64,000 bases of DNA from Pyropia yezoensis (lineage: Eukaryota > Rhodophyta > Bangiophyceae > Bangiales > Bangiaceae): assembly GCA_009829735.1 (NCBI GenBank), contig CM020619.1:11088375-11152374 (forward strand). Direction: 5' to 3'. Both the position numbers and the translations under genes were made by a program. The notes beneath the pieces were generated by a model. It made no database searches and was not told the origin of the DNA. It worked only from the letters and a program-made list of their open reading frames with translations. Shown here in pieces: positions 31,403 to 42,896 of this stretch; within the stretch, counting starts at the first letter, position 1, and each line of letters begins with the position of its first letter.

Positions 31403-34400
31403 CTATGCAGACGACGACCATGTATAGAACGCGTTGATAAAGTAGCGCATCGCCAAGCGGTCTGCCAAGGGAGCATCCATCCCTGCGGGCTCGGCATGGA
31501 CGTCCACACGCCGGACCAAGTCGGCAAAGTCAGGGACGACATGGACCACTCGCCTGATACACGCCACGGGCAACACTCGCAAGCGAACGTCCGTGTCCCC
31601 TGCAAGAACTCTCCAAGCCAGCCTCGTACACCCGCGGGAGACCAGGGGGTAATTCGCAACACCCGGGACGGCTACCATGTCAGCAATGAGGGCGACATCC
31701 CCCTCGGGTCGCCGCAAAATAGCACGCACCTCCGCCACCGACAAAGTCGCGGGAACCTCGGCCGTAGAGTACAAAACAGAGCCGTACCAAGGCGCACCAC
31801 GAAAGGAAGGGGACGCGTAAAGCAGCTGCTTGACAGTTCAGCCGCACTCAAAAACGGCCATGAAGTGGAGACGAGAGCTGATGCGCACCCGCGCGTCTTC
31901 AGGCAGCCCCAGAGCGGCCCCTATACCTTCCAGCCCAGGCCGCTGGGCAATGACTGACAGAGGCGTTAGGCGCAGGTGGTAAGGGGAGGCCCGCGCAGCC
32001 GCGCTCGCGTCTGCACCTCGAGATGATGCTGCCGCATCTTCATCAGTTGCGCCGGCCGCCCTACCCCCCCTACTCACGCCGTCGCCGCGCTCCGGGATGT
32101 CGTCATCATCATCGAAGTCCGTTCCATCGCTTTCACCCCCCTCCTCGCCGTCGCAGCCCACCAACAGGGATGCGGGGTCCTCGTCCTCAGCGGCATTGCG
32201 ATGCAGGACGATGCGGGCCCCCTGCACCTGCACTACAAGCTGGCGGGTAAATTCAGCGATGGTCTTGCTCGTACGTGCGTAGTACGGCTTGTCTTCCTTG
32301 TGGAGCTGCTCGTTGAGGCCCGCTTTTCCATTGTTGATGTTACCGTGCATGCGAATGGCCCCCATCACATGGCACAATAGCCTGTGTACCTTTGTCGAGT
32401 GCTGCGGACCCAAGATTGGGGTCATATAGAGCGTCACAAAGCGCTCAGCGCGATCCGCGATGCTCTTGCCCACGTCCAGGGTGAGGGGCAGCGGGGAGGT
32501 GGAGCACGTGTACCCACTCATCTCGGCGTGTAGCACGGCAAACTCTGCGAACATGGCCGTGATGGCCTCGTCAATGGGGGTTTGCCCCCACACAGCGTGG
32601 TAGGCGGGCCAGTCAAACTGGCTCCCCCCCGCGCCGTCAGCAGGGTCCTCGTTCTCGGCTCCTTCGTCCTGCCGTTCTTCGAGGTGGAACGCAGCCACAC
32701 GAGCCGCGAGATCCGGGACAGCGTCGTCAATTCCGTCGCCGACAGGTAGGGGTGCACCATCTTCCCGGACCAAGGACGTTCCGTTGACGACACTGTCGGC
32801 GACGTGCAGGGCCCCGCGAGTGCGCCAGGCGCCGGCCACCAAGTGTGGCATCACCGACACGCCTTCTCTCTGCTGCTTCCCCGTAAAAACCGATTGTGAC
32901 TCATCGTTCTTGACGAGGTACCTGCACAGAACCATGTAGGCAATCACATGCAAAATGGAGATGCATACTTTGGCGGGTGGAAGCGCACGAAGGTTCTACA
33001 AAACCAGCAATCCTGTCAGGGACACAAACACTCCACATGGTTGCAACCGCAGTACAGGCTCCGCGCGCGCCCTCAAGGCACCACACTGCAGCCGGCAAAC
33101 GGCGACGCACAGGTTCTGACTGCTGAGACGCAACTAAGGCAACACAAAAGGTCGCACTGGAACGCCCGTGGTGGGAAGGATGGTGCCAGTTGGGCAGGGG
33201 GGGATCGCTGCAGACGTACCCTGGAGCCGTCCGACACGCTTTGCTGCGGCGGCCGACTTGGCCAAGCCGCAGGTTGCAGACGCGACGTGTGGCGGCGTCG
33301 GTTCCCGCCAGGGGAAGGTCACCACCGCACATCTTAGGGAACGTCTCGACCAACCACTGCACCAGATACCTCGTCACCCCCAAGTCAAGCACCTGCAACG
33401 CCATCGAGCACATCAAAGCAAGTATCATAGCGAGCAATGCATGAAACGCCAGTCCTCGATCTTCACCAGACCTGTCCGTGAAAAGCGAATGAGCAACAAG
33501 ACGGGGCACACGCGGTCCGTACGTACATGCAATGCGTCAAACCCCACCATCTTGTACAACAAGTAAGGAGATGTGGAGAGGCCATCCATGGCGGCCAAAG
33601 CCGGCACAAAACCAGTTAAGCTGTCCACGGCTTCAAGAGTCTCACATCGCGCTCGCTCCCGGTTGTTTGACCTGTGGCCAGCGGCCTCCAGCTGACGCTC
33701 AAGCGTCTCTACAACATCGCGCTCCGTAGCGCTGAGAGCTTCGGATGATCCAGCAACGTCGACCTGCACGTCACACTGAGAGCAGGGTCTCTGGCACTTG
33801 CCCGCCTTCATGCACAGTACGGCACGCTCTTCAGGTTGATCGCACACGTACAGCAACACTCTCGGAAAGGCCATCAGCTGCCGGCCACCCACGCACACCT
33901 CCGCACCGAACCGGCTTGCCGCCATCGCCGTCCGCATACAAACGTACAAAACACGCTGCAAGATGCCGCAGCGGCGCAACCGAGAGCGCTCTTGAGCTGC
34001 CGACTCGACCTGGATGCGCACGAGGGGGATGTAAGCCACGGTCATCCATTCAATCTTACGCGATACGTCGTTGACTAGACGAACCCGGACAGGATAAAGT
34101 TTGTGGGCTGGGGGGCGACGAGACCAAGCAAAGTTGAAAGCCGAACGCAAAACATTGACAAGAAGTAGACAAGTCAGCTACAGACCGCGGAAGAGATCCC
34201 AATACACAGCGTCGAGGTACCCATTCTGCCACACAAAAAGCAGGCGCTCGTACACACGCAAAAAAAAAAGGACTTACCACTGGACCATGACAATCTCGTG
34301 CTGTCGCTGTACAAATGAAGACCCAACACGAAGCTGGTGCTGCCATGAGTGTCGACGACATCGCGCTCGCACAAGCGGAACGCATCACCATCCATTGGGG

Positions 34401-35377
34401 TCTCGAATGTTCGTTAGCGGCGCAGGCGCGCCGTCACCGCTCCACAAGCGGATAGCGGCACCTCCTTCGCGAAGCCTGTCAATGACCACCTCGAGTACGG
34501 ACCGGAAGTACACCTCGTACACGGTGCCCCCCTCACGAATGCTCAGCTTCTTCCACCCAGCGCCGAGCACAGCATCATCGAGGTCGTCACGTAGAGCATT
34601 CGTGAAAGAGGAAATGGTGGGGAAGACAGCCTGAAGAGAGAGGTTGTCCCTCGGCGCCATGGGATCGAGCGAGTCGTGGCTGTCCCACACCTCCAAAAAG
34701 TTGTATAGCTGCCGCTGCTCCCTCACCGACAGGCCTGCTCCCCCGACGCCGAGGACAAACTGCTGCAGGGCCCTGAGACGACGAGTGCTAAACCGCCCGG
34801 GCATGCTGTTCTTGCGGCGCTCCAAAACGGGGACAGCACGGGCAGCGTCATCCAGGACCTCATAGAGGCGGAATACACGGGTCGACAGGGACTCGTACGG
34901 GACATTAACGTCCATGCTCCCCGCGTCAGCGTCACGCCCGCGGGCATCACCCCCCTCCTCGATGTGCTCTCGTAGCTCGCCGGTCATCTCCAGCAAGCGG
35001 TACAACTGGGCACGAATGGCGGCGTCGTAGGAGCCAGAATCGTCCGCCACCAGGGCCCCCAGGCCAGCTGTCGCCCTGCCGTAGACCGGCGGGTCTCCAG
35101 CATCAGTCTCACCGCCATTCTCTGCGAGCGGCCTCGCCTCATTGCTACGCCGCAGCCGCCTACGAGCTGGAGGACGAGGAGGAACGCCGTCAAGTGTGGC
35201 GGTTGCTTCGTCCTCCTCCAGCGTTGTCGACCGTGACCTCTTGTTGCCCGGTACGCCATTGCCGTACGTTCGCCCATGCGCGGCCGTCTGGTGCCATACG
35301 AAGCCCCCCTTGCTAAAGGTCTCGAACTGGCAGACGGCACACACCAGCAGCCTGCTCCGCTTCTTCTCGCTTGACAT
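31403..35377 (-). mobile_element. Multi-exon zinc-finger DDE transposase gene (CACTA/Plavaka-like), tentative family
   Basis: The frame opens at 35377 with MSSEKKRSRLLVCAVCQFET and a C2H2 finger (C-x2-C ... WHQTAAHG). Later segments read LGLHLYSDSTRLSW, then HKLYPVRVRLVNDVSRKIEW, VLLYVCDQPEERAVL with a CxxC pair, and PYLLYKMVGFDALH joined to VLDLGVTRYLVQWLVETF. This order is typical of Plavaka/CACTA-type transposases. The far end has KVHRLLCHVMGAIRMHGN and NEQLHKEDKPYYARTSK, then ASPSFRGAPWYGSVLY. Two introns are well defined: 34277-34108 (GTAAGT...CCCCAG, phase 1) and 33526-33393 (GTACGT...TTGCAG, phase 0). A third probably starts at 33219. One in-frame TGA (31838-31840) precedes the last segment, and a frame change near 34390 is unresolved. 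I could not find the terminal inverted repeats. Confidence 0.65.
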
Positions 35378-37357
35378 GGCGGCACCATTGGCAGTCTCTG
35401 CGCACAGGAAAGGTCAAGAGATCTGCCCAGCAGGATACGGTAAAAGGCGCGTCGCAAGGCAATTGTTAGGGGCGTGTCTGAAGGATCACGTGACACAGTT
35501 ATCAAGCAGGGCTGTTCACACACAGGCACACCCCACACACAAAATGACACCCAGGAGGAGGCACGCAGTCCCACTTACCATTCAGAGCTTGCCAAGGTAG
35601 CACTCGGAGCGGAAGCGTGCCCCAGAAGCACCGTAAGCGGGTCTGCGGGCGTGAGCAGAGAGCACGGGTGTGGGGTCGGAGCGGAGCGACGCCCTTAAAA
35701 AATAGCTGTGAAGCCAGGTCTGTCGCATTCAAGCAGGGGATCCAAAGAACGACGCAGTGGCTTCGTCGCTCGCCCTCTCTACCCCTCGCGTCAGCTGTCC
35801 GTCCTCCGTGGCCTGCCGCTGAACCCCGCGGTAATCGAAAGTGTGTGGTGGACACGCCAAGTGTGCGCATGCGTCGGCGTTGCGGGGAGAGAATGGGACG
35901 CGGCCACAGCCGTGCCCAGACCGGTCGCAATCTACGCTTGCAGACACCCCCTCCTCCTCCCCCCCCCACGCCCGCCTTCCCCCTCTCGCCACCCCCCATC
36001 TCAGCCCCGCTCCTTGCCATCTTTACGGGACCGCACAGGTTGTCCAAAACGCACATAGTGGTCGCCGAGCCCGGTAGTCCTGACTGGCCCAACTGGCCGT
36101 TCGTTGACGAGGGATGCGTGTTGGCCGTGAGAAGAGGGGGGCGGCGGGGAAGAGTGATGGGACGGCGCGCAGTTCAGCCAATCTCCCATGGAATCTGCCT
36201 CACCGACGCTCCCCCACCGGCCCCTCCCCACCCCCGCCTCCGCGCCCCCCACGCGTCCCCCCGCCCATCGCAGCTCTGCACAGGTCCGCGAAGGCCGTCC
36301 CACACAATCAGAGCTCTGGTCGTGTATGCAAGTGCTCACAGGCCTACCTGGCTGGTCCGGTGCCGACGCCGACGGATCCCATCGACGCCCATCGACGCCC
36401 GTCGAGTCCCGTCTTGGGCCAGTGCGACCTCTTCCGTGACCGTCGACAACAAAACTTAGTAAGGATGACGGAGTCATTGCCTTTGAAATGGAGTTCGATA
36501 TCGAATCGACCAATCGCCGCATGACACGGTATGTATTTGAGTGCCCTTCCAGTACTGTGGATATCTAATGCAACGGAATCGCTGCGTCCACCAACCTTGC
36601 ACGATCTGCCGCCATCGTTGACAGCCGCCCCTACAGCTGCTGCTCAACCGTCGTCGCGGACGGGTCGATGCGAACAGGCGCCCCCTGCGCCGCATGGGCC
36701 CTGGCGCTGGCGCCTGCGGAGCAAGCAGGGCTCCCCGTCCCATGTGGGACTGTGGTGCTCGGATTGCAGCGTCTGGCGGGGCGCCCAGCGCATTGCCATC
36801 TGTGGTAGGTTGGCACCCCCCTGCGAGCGGTCCGAGGCGAGGGGAGGGGCTGTGTGGTCCCAGGTCGCCATTCCCCGAGTGGCTGGGAGTGACGCACGCC
36901 TTTCTTCGTGGTTGTGGTGCTGCGTGTGCGCCACAGGTTACACAGCAGGTGGACCGTCAATGCATTGGGAGGTGCGCTCAGCGCCGAGCAAACGTCTCAT
37001 GACCGTCAATTGCTTCCTGTGGTCCAGTGAACGTCCTTTTGCGGATTGTCTTTCACCAGGTTTTGCCCCACCTGCGGCCATGTGCCATCCCCCCCGCGCG
37101 CCAATACGCATCATCCTGGCAGGTGAGTCAAGTGTTCATGGTGCTGTGTTTGCTACAAGAGGTGGGCGGCTTTGATCGCCTACTCTTGCCACTGTGTTGG
37201 TCGTGCATCGAGAGTGTCCCTGACCATACTGCGGGTGGGTTTTCTTAGTGACCTGCTGCCCCCCCTTCGCTCCCGTGCCCCCCTCTTCTCGTCCCTTTTA
37301 CCCCACTTCTTGTCCCTGCTTCTTCCCGGCCGACCGTTCTACTACTCCCACGCGGAA
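35378..37357. other. Intergenic; may hold the leader of the next gene and a small box cluster
   Basis: No supported coding frame. Three CCCATCGACG/CCCGTCGA boxes at 36379-36411 belong to the box family seen at 30.1 and 41.1 kb. A good donor-like CAG|GTGAGT occurs near 37121, followed by a pyrimidine-rich tract (37250-37340), so an intron in the 5' leader of the 37358 gene is possible. Confidence 0.45.
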
Positions 37358-40300
37358 ATGCCTTTGCGGCGCTCGCTCCAGCTTGTCAATGATCTGCCCT
37401 TCTCGCAGCCAGAGGTCGGACCTGACGGGGAGGTGGAAGCTGCCGCGGTGTTGGCGGCAATGCGGCGCGGACAAGCACAGCTGCGGTGGGCGACACAGAA
37501 GGGCGATTCAAACATGTCCTCGGACTTGCAGCCGCCTCCCCCGTCGCCTGGTGTGAGCTCGGCTCGACCGCCTCGCTCTGCCCAGCCTGCAATGGGAGGT
37601 GCAACGCGCGGGATTGTGCTGCCCCCCCGCCGAGCTGCCACACGCATCGCTGACGCCCTCACGCTTCCCCACCAAACCGGGGCAGCGGCTAATGGAGATG
37701 TGACGCTTACTGGCCGGGCTGCGGCGGTGGTTGCGGGCGTGCGGACGCCCCCTGGCGGAGGCCGTGCGCGCGCCACCGGTGCCGTGGCGCGCCCCCGCCG
37801 ACGAGGGGCTGCGGCTATTGGCGGTTTTTCAATCACCCGCCAAGCAGGGATGGGGGCCACGGGTGGTGGTACGCCCCCCTCCCGAGCGAGTGGGGTAACG
37901 GCAGCGCGAGTCGTCAAGCCCACTCGTCTGGCTTCACCGCCGGTAGGCGGGAGGCGCGTGGTTGGGACGCCAGCGGCATCTCCGAGTGGGGGCGCCTTGA
38001 CAAGCGCCCGCGGACTGGCGGCGAGAAGGGAGTCGCTCGGTGCAACAGGCTCCACGGCGGCAGCGCCTCGGACGCCGGCTGTCAGGAAGGGAGGTAAACC
38101 GCCCTCTGGCGACTCCTTCGTGTCTGTTCTGGACGCCGCCCTGCGTGGCGTGCAGCACACGGCTGCGCCCGTGGCACCGCAAGGAGTCGCTCGCTCTGTG
38201 ACCGTGCCACCTGGGTCGCCATCGCCGGTCGCGGCGGGTGGGCCCCCATCTTCATCTGCGGGGGCGCACCGCCCCTCGATGTGCAGGGCTCCTGTGCAGG
38301 CCAACCTCACCGCTGCTGCTCCTCTGCCTCGCGCGCTCTCCTTCGTAGTCCCGGAGCGAGGTCTCCCTGACCCGGCGGGGCAGAAGTCGCTGACGCCGTC
38401 GGTGGCCGCAGCCCCGCCCAAAGCTATCAAGGGCATCCGGAAGCCCACCAAGCCGCGCACTAAACGCGGTGCCAAGAACGCTACTGCTTCACCTCCTCCT
38501 GTCCAGCCTGCTGTCTCCGCTGGCACGCCTACTGCCGCCTCTCAGACTGGGTGGACGCCGATAGCGGATCCCCCCCCTGTGCATCCTGTCGGTGAGCGTC
38601 CTATTCCTACGGTCGTCACTGTTGCCACTATGACCAAGGTCTTTGCCGAGGGACTGCGACCTGTTTGCGTTCACTTGGCGGGGCTCAGCCAGAAGCTGGC
38701 TGAGGTGCACACCTCCGTTAACCGGCTTTCGACCAACCTACACAGTCAGGGCGTTGGAAACGAACGCACGGCCCAAGCCGTGGTGCAGTTGCAGGGCGCA
38801 GTGAAGGGGGTCTACGAGGGGGTCATCAGCCACACCAAGAAGGAGCCAGTCGCCGCTACTGCGCTCCGCGGCAGCACTGGAATGTTGGACAACTGCGAGG
38901 ACCAGCTGGAGCTGGCCACCATCAACGAGTTGGAGGTCGGCAATGTGCGCGACGTTGCCAAGAAGGCGATGATCAACGAGATGCTGGGGGCCAAGGAGAG
39001 CTACAGGGCAATGCCTAACCGGGTGCGTGCCCTGGAAATTCTTTACGATGCTTGCTTGGCCGTTCGAGGTGCCAGCCAGGACGAGGCCGTTGCCTACCTC
39101 AGCAGCCAGCGCGTCTTCTTGACGACGGCTGGCACTCCAACAGAGAAGCGGATTCGCGTTAGCGAGAAGCTTTACCGTATCAGCAGCCATGTGGTGGAGG
39201 CGCTGCAGAAGGTGGCGATGGTTGCGTACTTCAAGTCGTTGGGCGAGAGCATCGAGGCGATGACACCTGCGACTGCCGAGGCGTGGCTGCGGAATAACAA
39301 GTACGCGCACTCCGCCACCGCTGACCCCGCTATCAATGCCGCCCTGAAGGCCATGTTTCGACGGAACGGTCATCATGCGCGTGTGGTCACACCGAAGGAG
39401 GTGGGGGATGGCGAGTATGTTGACGCTACCGTCGGGCACGTTGGCCTTATCGCGCATTGGGCGCGAGGAGTGTTTGAGAAGGTGGCAGGTGTCCGCAAGG
39501 CGCGGCGTACTGGGAACGATGACGGGGCATATGACGGCTGGAGAGCAGAGGTCCGGAATGTGAGTACGCTTCTGCCCTGGCACGGTGCGGTTGCTGGTGG
39601 TCTTCGACTTACTGACGGGACTGAAGAGCACCGCGCCATGAACGTGGCCGACGACGGGACCTATGTCATCGAGTGCTCGGAGGATGAAGAGCTGCCTGAT
39701 GGGTCGGCTGGCTCATCCGGGCAGCAGTGGGACAGCAGCCAAGAGTTGATGCCAGGTCGTGGTCCTGTGAGTGCCTTTGCAGGTGTTGATGACGGTCTTC
39801 TCGGTGATAATGTTTTTGAAGGTGAGGGGGACGTTGGCGGTGGGGACGGTGCTCTGGGTGCCGAGCGTGAGGAGGTTGCGGAAGCTTTGGGGGTGGCTGA
39901 CGGCGCGGAGGTGGATGAAGAGTGGGAGGGCGTTGAGGGTGAGGAGGGTGCTGATGGATGGGAAGGAGCTGATGATGAGGAGGGTGCTGGGGGTGGGGAG
40001 GGCGTCAACGGCACGGACGCTGCTGCTGCTACTGTTGCAGGCGATGCTGCTGAGGTAGGCTACGCTCCCGCAGGCGACGCTCCCGCGGCCGGCCTTCCTG
40101 TTGTGGCTGGTGATCCTGCGGTTGATGGCATTGTCGCCGAGGAGGGTATCGTCGCTGACGCGGCCACCGCCGATGCCGCGGCTTGCGGTGCTGATGCGGA
40201 TGGTGTTGGTGATGAGGTGGACAATGCTTACGCGGCGGCTGGCCTTGATGCGGCGGCTGGCAATGAATCTGCAGGTGCCACTGACGATGCAGCTGGGGCT

Positions 40301-40471
40301 GAAGCTGCAGCACGCGATATTGCTACCGCTGGCGCTGAAGCTGCGGCTCGAGCTGAGCCAGTGGACGGGGCTGACGGTGACCAGCTTGGTGTCCCGCCTC
40401 CTGGCCTACTGCCTGAGAGCTTGGCGTATCCGGACGGGTTTGCGGAGTACCTGGAAGAGGTACCGCTGTGA
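37358..40471 (+). CDS. Unrecognised 1037-residue protein with a central helical domain
   Basis: I do not recognise a family. Residues 1-30 (RRSLQLVNDLPFSQPE) look ordered. About 50-420 are Ala/Pro/Gly/Arg-rich with basic patches such as KPTKPRTKRGAKN. About 424-770 are non-repetitive and mostly helical by eye, e.g. ELATINELEVGNVRDVAKK, LYRISSHVVEALQKVAMVAY and HVGLIAHWARGVFEKVAG. About 770-1037 are acidic (Glu/Asp/Ala/Gly) with GADAA-type repeats. The start was placed at 37358 (GGAAATGCC). The frame is open back to 37172, where an alternative Met would add a hydrophobic stretch. It is not flanked by transposon ends that I can see. It may be a host gene or an accessory gene of an unrecognised element. 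Confidence 0.6.
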   Translation: MPLRRSLQLVNDLPFSQPEVGPDGEVEAAAVLAAMRRGQAQLRWATQKGDSNMSSDLQPPPPSPGVSSARPPRSAQPAMGGATRGIVLPPRRAATRIADALTLPHQTGAAANGDVTLTGRAAAVVAGVRTPPGGGRARATGAVARPRRRGAAAIGGFSITRQAGMGATGGGTPPSRASGVTAARVVKPTRLASPPVGGRRVVGTPAASPSGGALTSARGLAARRESLGATGSTAAAPRTPAVRKGGKPPSGDSFVSVLDAALRGVQHTAAPVAPQGVARSVTVPPGSPSPVAAGGPPSSSAGAHRPSMCRAPVQANLTAAAPLPRALSFVVPERGLPDPAGQKSLTPSVAAAPPKAIKGIRKPTKPRTKRGAKNATASPPPVQPAVSAGTPTAASQTGWTPIADPPPVHPVGERPIPTVVTVATMTKVFAEGLRPVCVHLAGLSQKLAEVHTSVNRLSTNLHSQGVGNERTAQAVVQLQGAVKGVYEGVISHTKKEPVAATALRGSTGMLDNCEDQLELATINELEVGNVRDVAKKAMINEMLGAKESYRAMPNRVRALEILYDACLAVRGASQDEAVAYLSSQRVFLTTAGTPTEKRIRVSEKLYRISSHVVEALQKVAMVAYFKSLGESIEAMTPATAEAWLRNNKYAHSATADPAINAALKAMFRRNGHHARVVTPKEVGDGEYVDATVGHVGLIAHWARGVFEKVAGVRKARRTGNDDGAYDGWRAEVRNVSTLLPWHGAVAGGLRLTDGTEEHRAMNVADDGTYVIECSEDEELPDGSAGSSGQQWDSSQELMPGRGPVSAFAGVDDGLLGDNVFEGEGDVGGGDGALGAEREEVAEALGVADGAEVDEEWEGVEGEEGADGWEGADDEEGAGGGEGVNGTDAAAATVAGDAAEVGYAPAGDAPAAGLPVVAGDPAVDGIVAEEGIVADAATADAAACGADADGVGDEVDNAYAAAGLDAAAGNESAGATDDAAGAEAAARDIATAGAEAAARAEPVDGADGDQLGVPPPGLLPESLAYPDGFAEYLEEVPL

Positions 40472-41598
40472 CCGGCTTTCACTACAACGGGGGAGTGCTC
40501 GTCGGGATGCGCGGATTGATTGAGGACGTTGCTCCTCATGGGGCGGGGTTGTTGCGGCAATGGATGGCCTTGTTGGCTGCAGTGCTTTTGTTGGGACGTT
40601 GAACGGCGGGGGGATGGCCGCAGAGGGGCTTTGTGTTTCTGGTGGCATTAACCGTACTCTGTGCCAGCTGGCGGGCTAGTTGGGCCGGGGTCGACAGAGG
40701 TTACCTACGAGGGAGGCTGATTAGGAAGGAGGGGAGAGGTGGGGAGGCGACAGGATGTCGCCAGCGCCGTTGGATCGCAGATATTTTGTTGTTCATGCCC
40801 AGCGAGCTGCCCTGCGAGAGGAGCCGGCACCGTGCGCACCGTTACGTGCAACCGTAGCACCTTGGCACCTCATCCCATCTCCGCTAGTGACGCCAGTGCG
40901 TCGTCGGCAGCGCACGTGCTGCGTGTCCTTCGATAGGCTGCCCTGTGAGCGCGTGCAGCGGGGCTGGGACGGGAAAACGTGCGTCCACTAGCGCGGAAAC
41001 TAAAATACAGGTCGGCATCTCCTCCGGATCTCGTGAGGAAGCACGAGTCGATGGACGTGCTTGCGAGACTGTAAAGGCCCGGTCCTCGATGGGAAGCCCC
41101 ATCGAAGCCCCTCGAGCAAGTGCCCATCGAGTTCCCCTCGAAGGCCCATCGAGAACAGCCCTCGATGACCCTTTCAAGCCCCGTCGAGTCCCACCGAGCT
41201 TCCATCGAATGCGCGGTCTCGACGGGCTTCTGGTGGGAACAGACGATCTCTTCCACTGACCCTCCCGGGCACGGTGGCGCCACCCCCATCGCCCTGCCTC
41301 CCCCTCTTCCATTCCACCCCGCTGCCCCACTCCGCCGCCAAATTCCCACTCTCCTCTCCTTCCCCGTTCCTCCACTTCCATCCCCGACTCCTTCCCCTCC
41401 CTTCACGCCCCGGTTACTCGACCCACCGCGCCAGCAGCAGGCCGGTCGGCACAGACCACCCGCGGGGGAAGTGGGGGGGCGGGCGGCGCCGACGTGGTGA
41501 AGCGCCGCCCGTGGACCCCACAGTCCCGCCCGCCCGCCCGCCCGCCCGCCCGCTCGCCTGCCCCTGTTGGGCGCGCCTCGCGGCCGGGGCGCCCTGCG
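40472..41598. other. Intergenic spacer, includes box cluster copy 2
   Basis: No coding frame supported. 41081-41252 holds the inverted copy of the CATCGA-box cluster. 41260-41560 is C-rich and ends in a (CCGC)n run before the exonuclease gene. Confidence 0.5.
41081..41252. repeat. CATCGA/CTCGAGG box cluster, copy 2 (inverted relative to copy 1)
   Basis: Roughly twelve boxes of CCCATCGA, CCCTCGA, CCCGTCGA or their complements end at CTTCTGGTGGGAACAGACGAT (41227-41247). That word is the exact complement of the start of copy 1. Spacing between boxes varies from 6 to 15 bp. Confidence 0.65.
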
Positions 41599-42611
41599 AT
41601 GGGCCGCCGCACCGCCGCCGCTGCTGCGCCCGCCCCCCCCCTGGTGGCACCCGCGTCGGCAGCCGCCGCGTTTGCCATCCCCGCCGCCGCCGCCGCTGCC
41701 GCCGCTGTTACCGCTGCCGCCGGCTGTTTCCGGGTTGGCTGGCGGCCGCGGGGCCTCCCCACCGCCCGGCGCGCGGTGGTTGCCAGCCGCCCCCCCCCCG
41801 CCCTGACCATGGGCGCTGCAAGGGGCGCGGCCGCGGCGGCAACGACAGCGGCGCGTGGCGCGGGGGGCTCGCCCCCCCCCCCCCCCCCCTGCCCACCCAC
41901 CACGCTCATCACGTGGAATGTGGCGTCCCTGCGGGCGCTCCTCCGCAAGCACCCCACCGCCCTGGAGCGGCTGGTCACCGCCCCCCTTCCCCCCCCCCCC
42001 GGATCCCCCGCGGGCACCCCCCCGCCCCCCCCCCCCGACGTGGTGGTGCTCCAAGAGACCAAACTCCAAGCCACCCACGAGGCCACCATGCCCCCCCTCC
42101 CGGGCTACACCGCCCACTTTTCCTCCTCGGGCCCGCCCGCCGCCCGCGGCTACGCGGGCGTTGCCATGTACGTGCGCGACGGCCTGGCGGCCGCCACGGC
42201 GGTCACCGCCGGCGTTGGGTGGGCGCCTGCCGACGCAGAGGGGCGGTGCCTGACCGCCCGTCTGCCGGGCGGGCGGCCCGCGGTGGTGGGGGTGTACGCG
42301 CCCAACGCGGGGGTGGGGCTTAAGCGGCTGGCCTTTCGGGTGGCGTGGGACGCGGCGCTCGTCGCGCACGTGGCGGCCGTGCGGGCCGCCGCGGGGGGGG
42401 CGGGGGTGGTGCTGGTGGGGGACCTCAACGTGGCGCCCGACGTGCGGCTGGACGTGTGGGAGGGGCGTAAAAAGGGGCGGGTGGCGGGGCTGACTGCCGA
42501 GGAGCGGGCGGGCTTTGCGACGCTCCTCACGGGGGGGGGGGGGGGGGCTCCCCCGCCGGCATGGACGCTGCTGGCGACGACGGCAGCGGCGGCACTGACA
42601 GCGGCGGTGGC

Positions 42612-42645
<34 letters not shown>

Positions 42646-42896
42646 GCCTCGTCGACGCCTACCGCGCGCGGCGGCCCGACGGCGCTGCCTTCACGCACTG
42701 GAGCTACCGGGGCACATACCGCCCCGGCGACGGGGGCGACGGCACCTCCCGCGGGGGGTGGCGGCTGGACTATGCGCTCGTCGATGAGCAGCTGTGGGCG
42801 GCGGGGGGGGACGCCTGGGGCATGTACGACGTGCCGGGCTCGGACCATGTGCCGGTTGTGGTCACGCTGGGGGGGGCGGGTGCCGGGGGGGGGTGA
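41599..42896 (+). CDS. Exonuclease III / AP-endonuclease family protein, frame broken at a G17 run
   Basis: DNA base-excision repair enzyme of the EEP superfamily. Motifs in order: TLITWNVASLRALL (Asn107, metal site), VVVLQETKL (Glu153), RGYAGVAMYVRD, AVVGVYAPNAG, VLVGDLNVAP (Asp275, Asn277). After position ~42547 another frame gives YRARRPDGAAFTHWSYRG, GWRLDYALVDEQLW and GSDHVPVVV (catalytic Asp-His). The switch falls at 17 consecutive G (42531-42547), so an assembly error or a homopolymer lesion is likely. No splice sites are obvious. Residues 1-~100 are Ala/Pro-rich and could be an organelle transit peptide, so a plastid or mitochondrial location is possible. The upstream in-frame Met at 41494 is less likely because it reads through a simple repeat. 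The stop is TGA. Confidence 0.75.
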
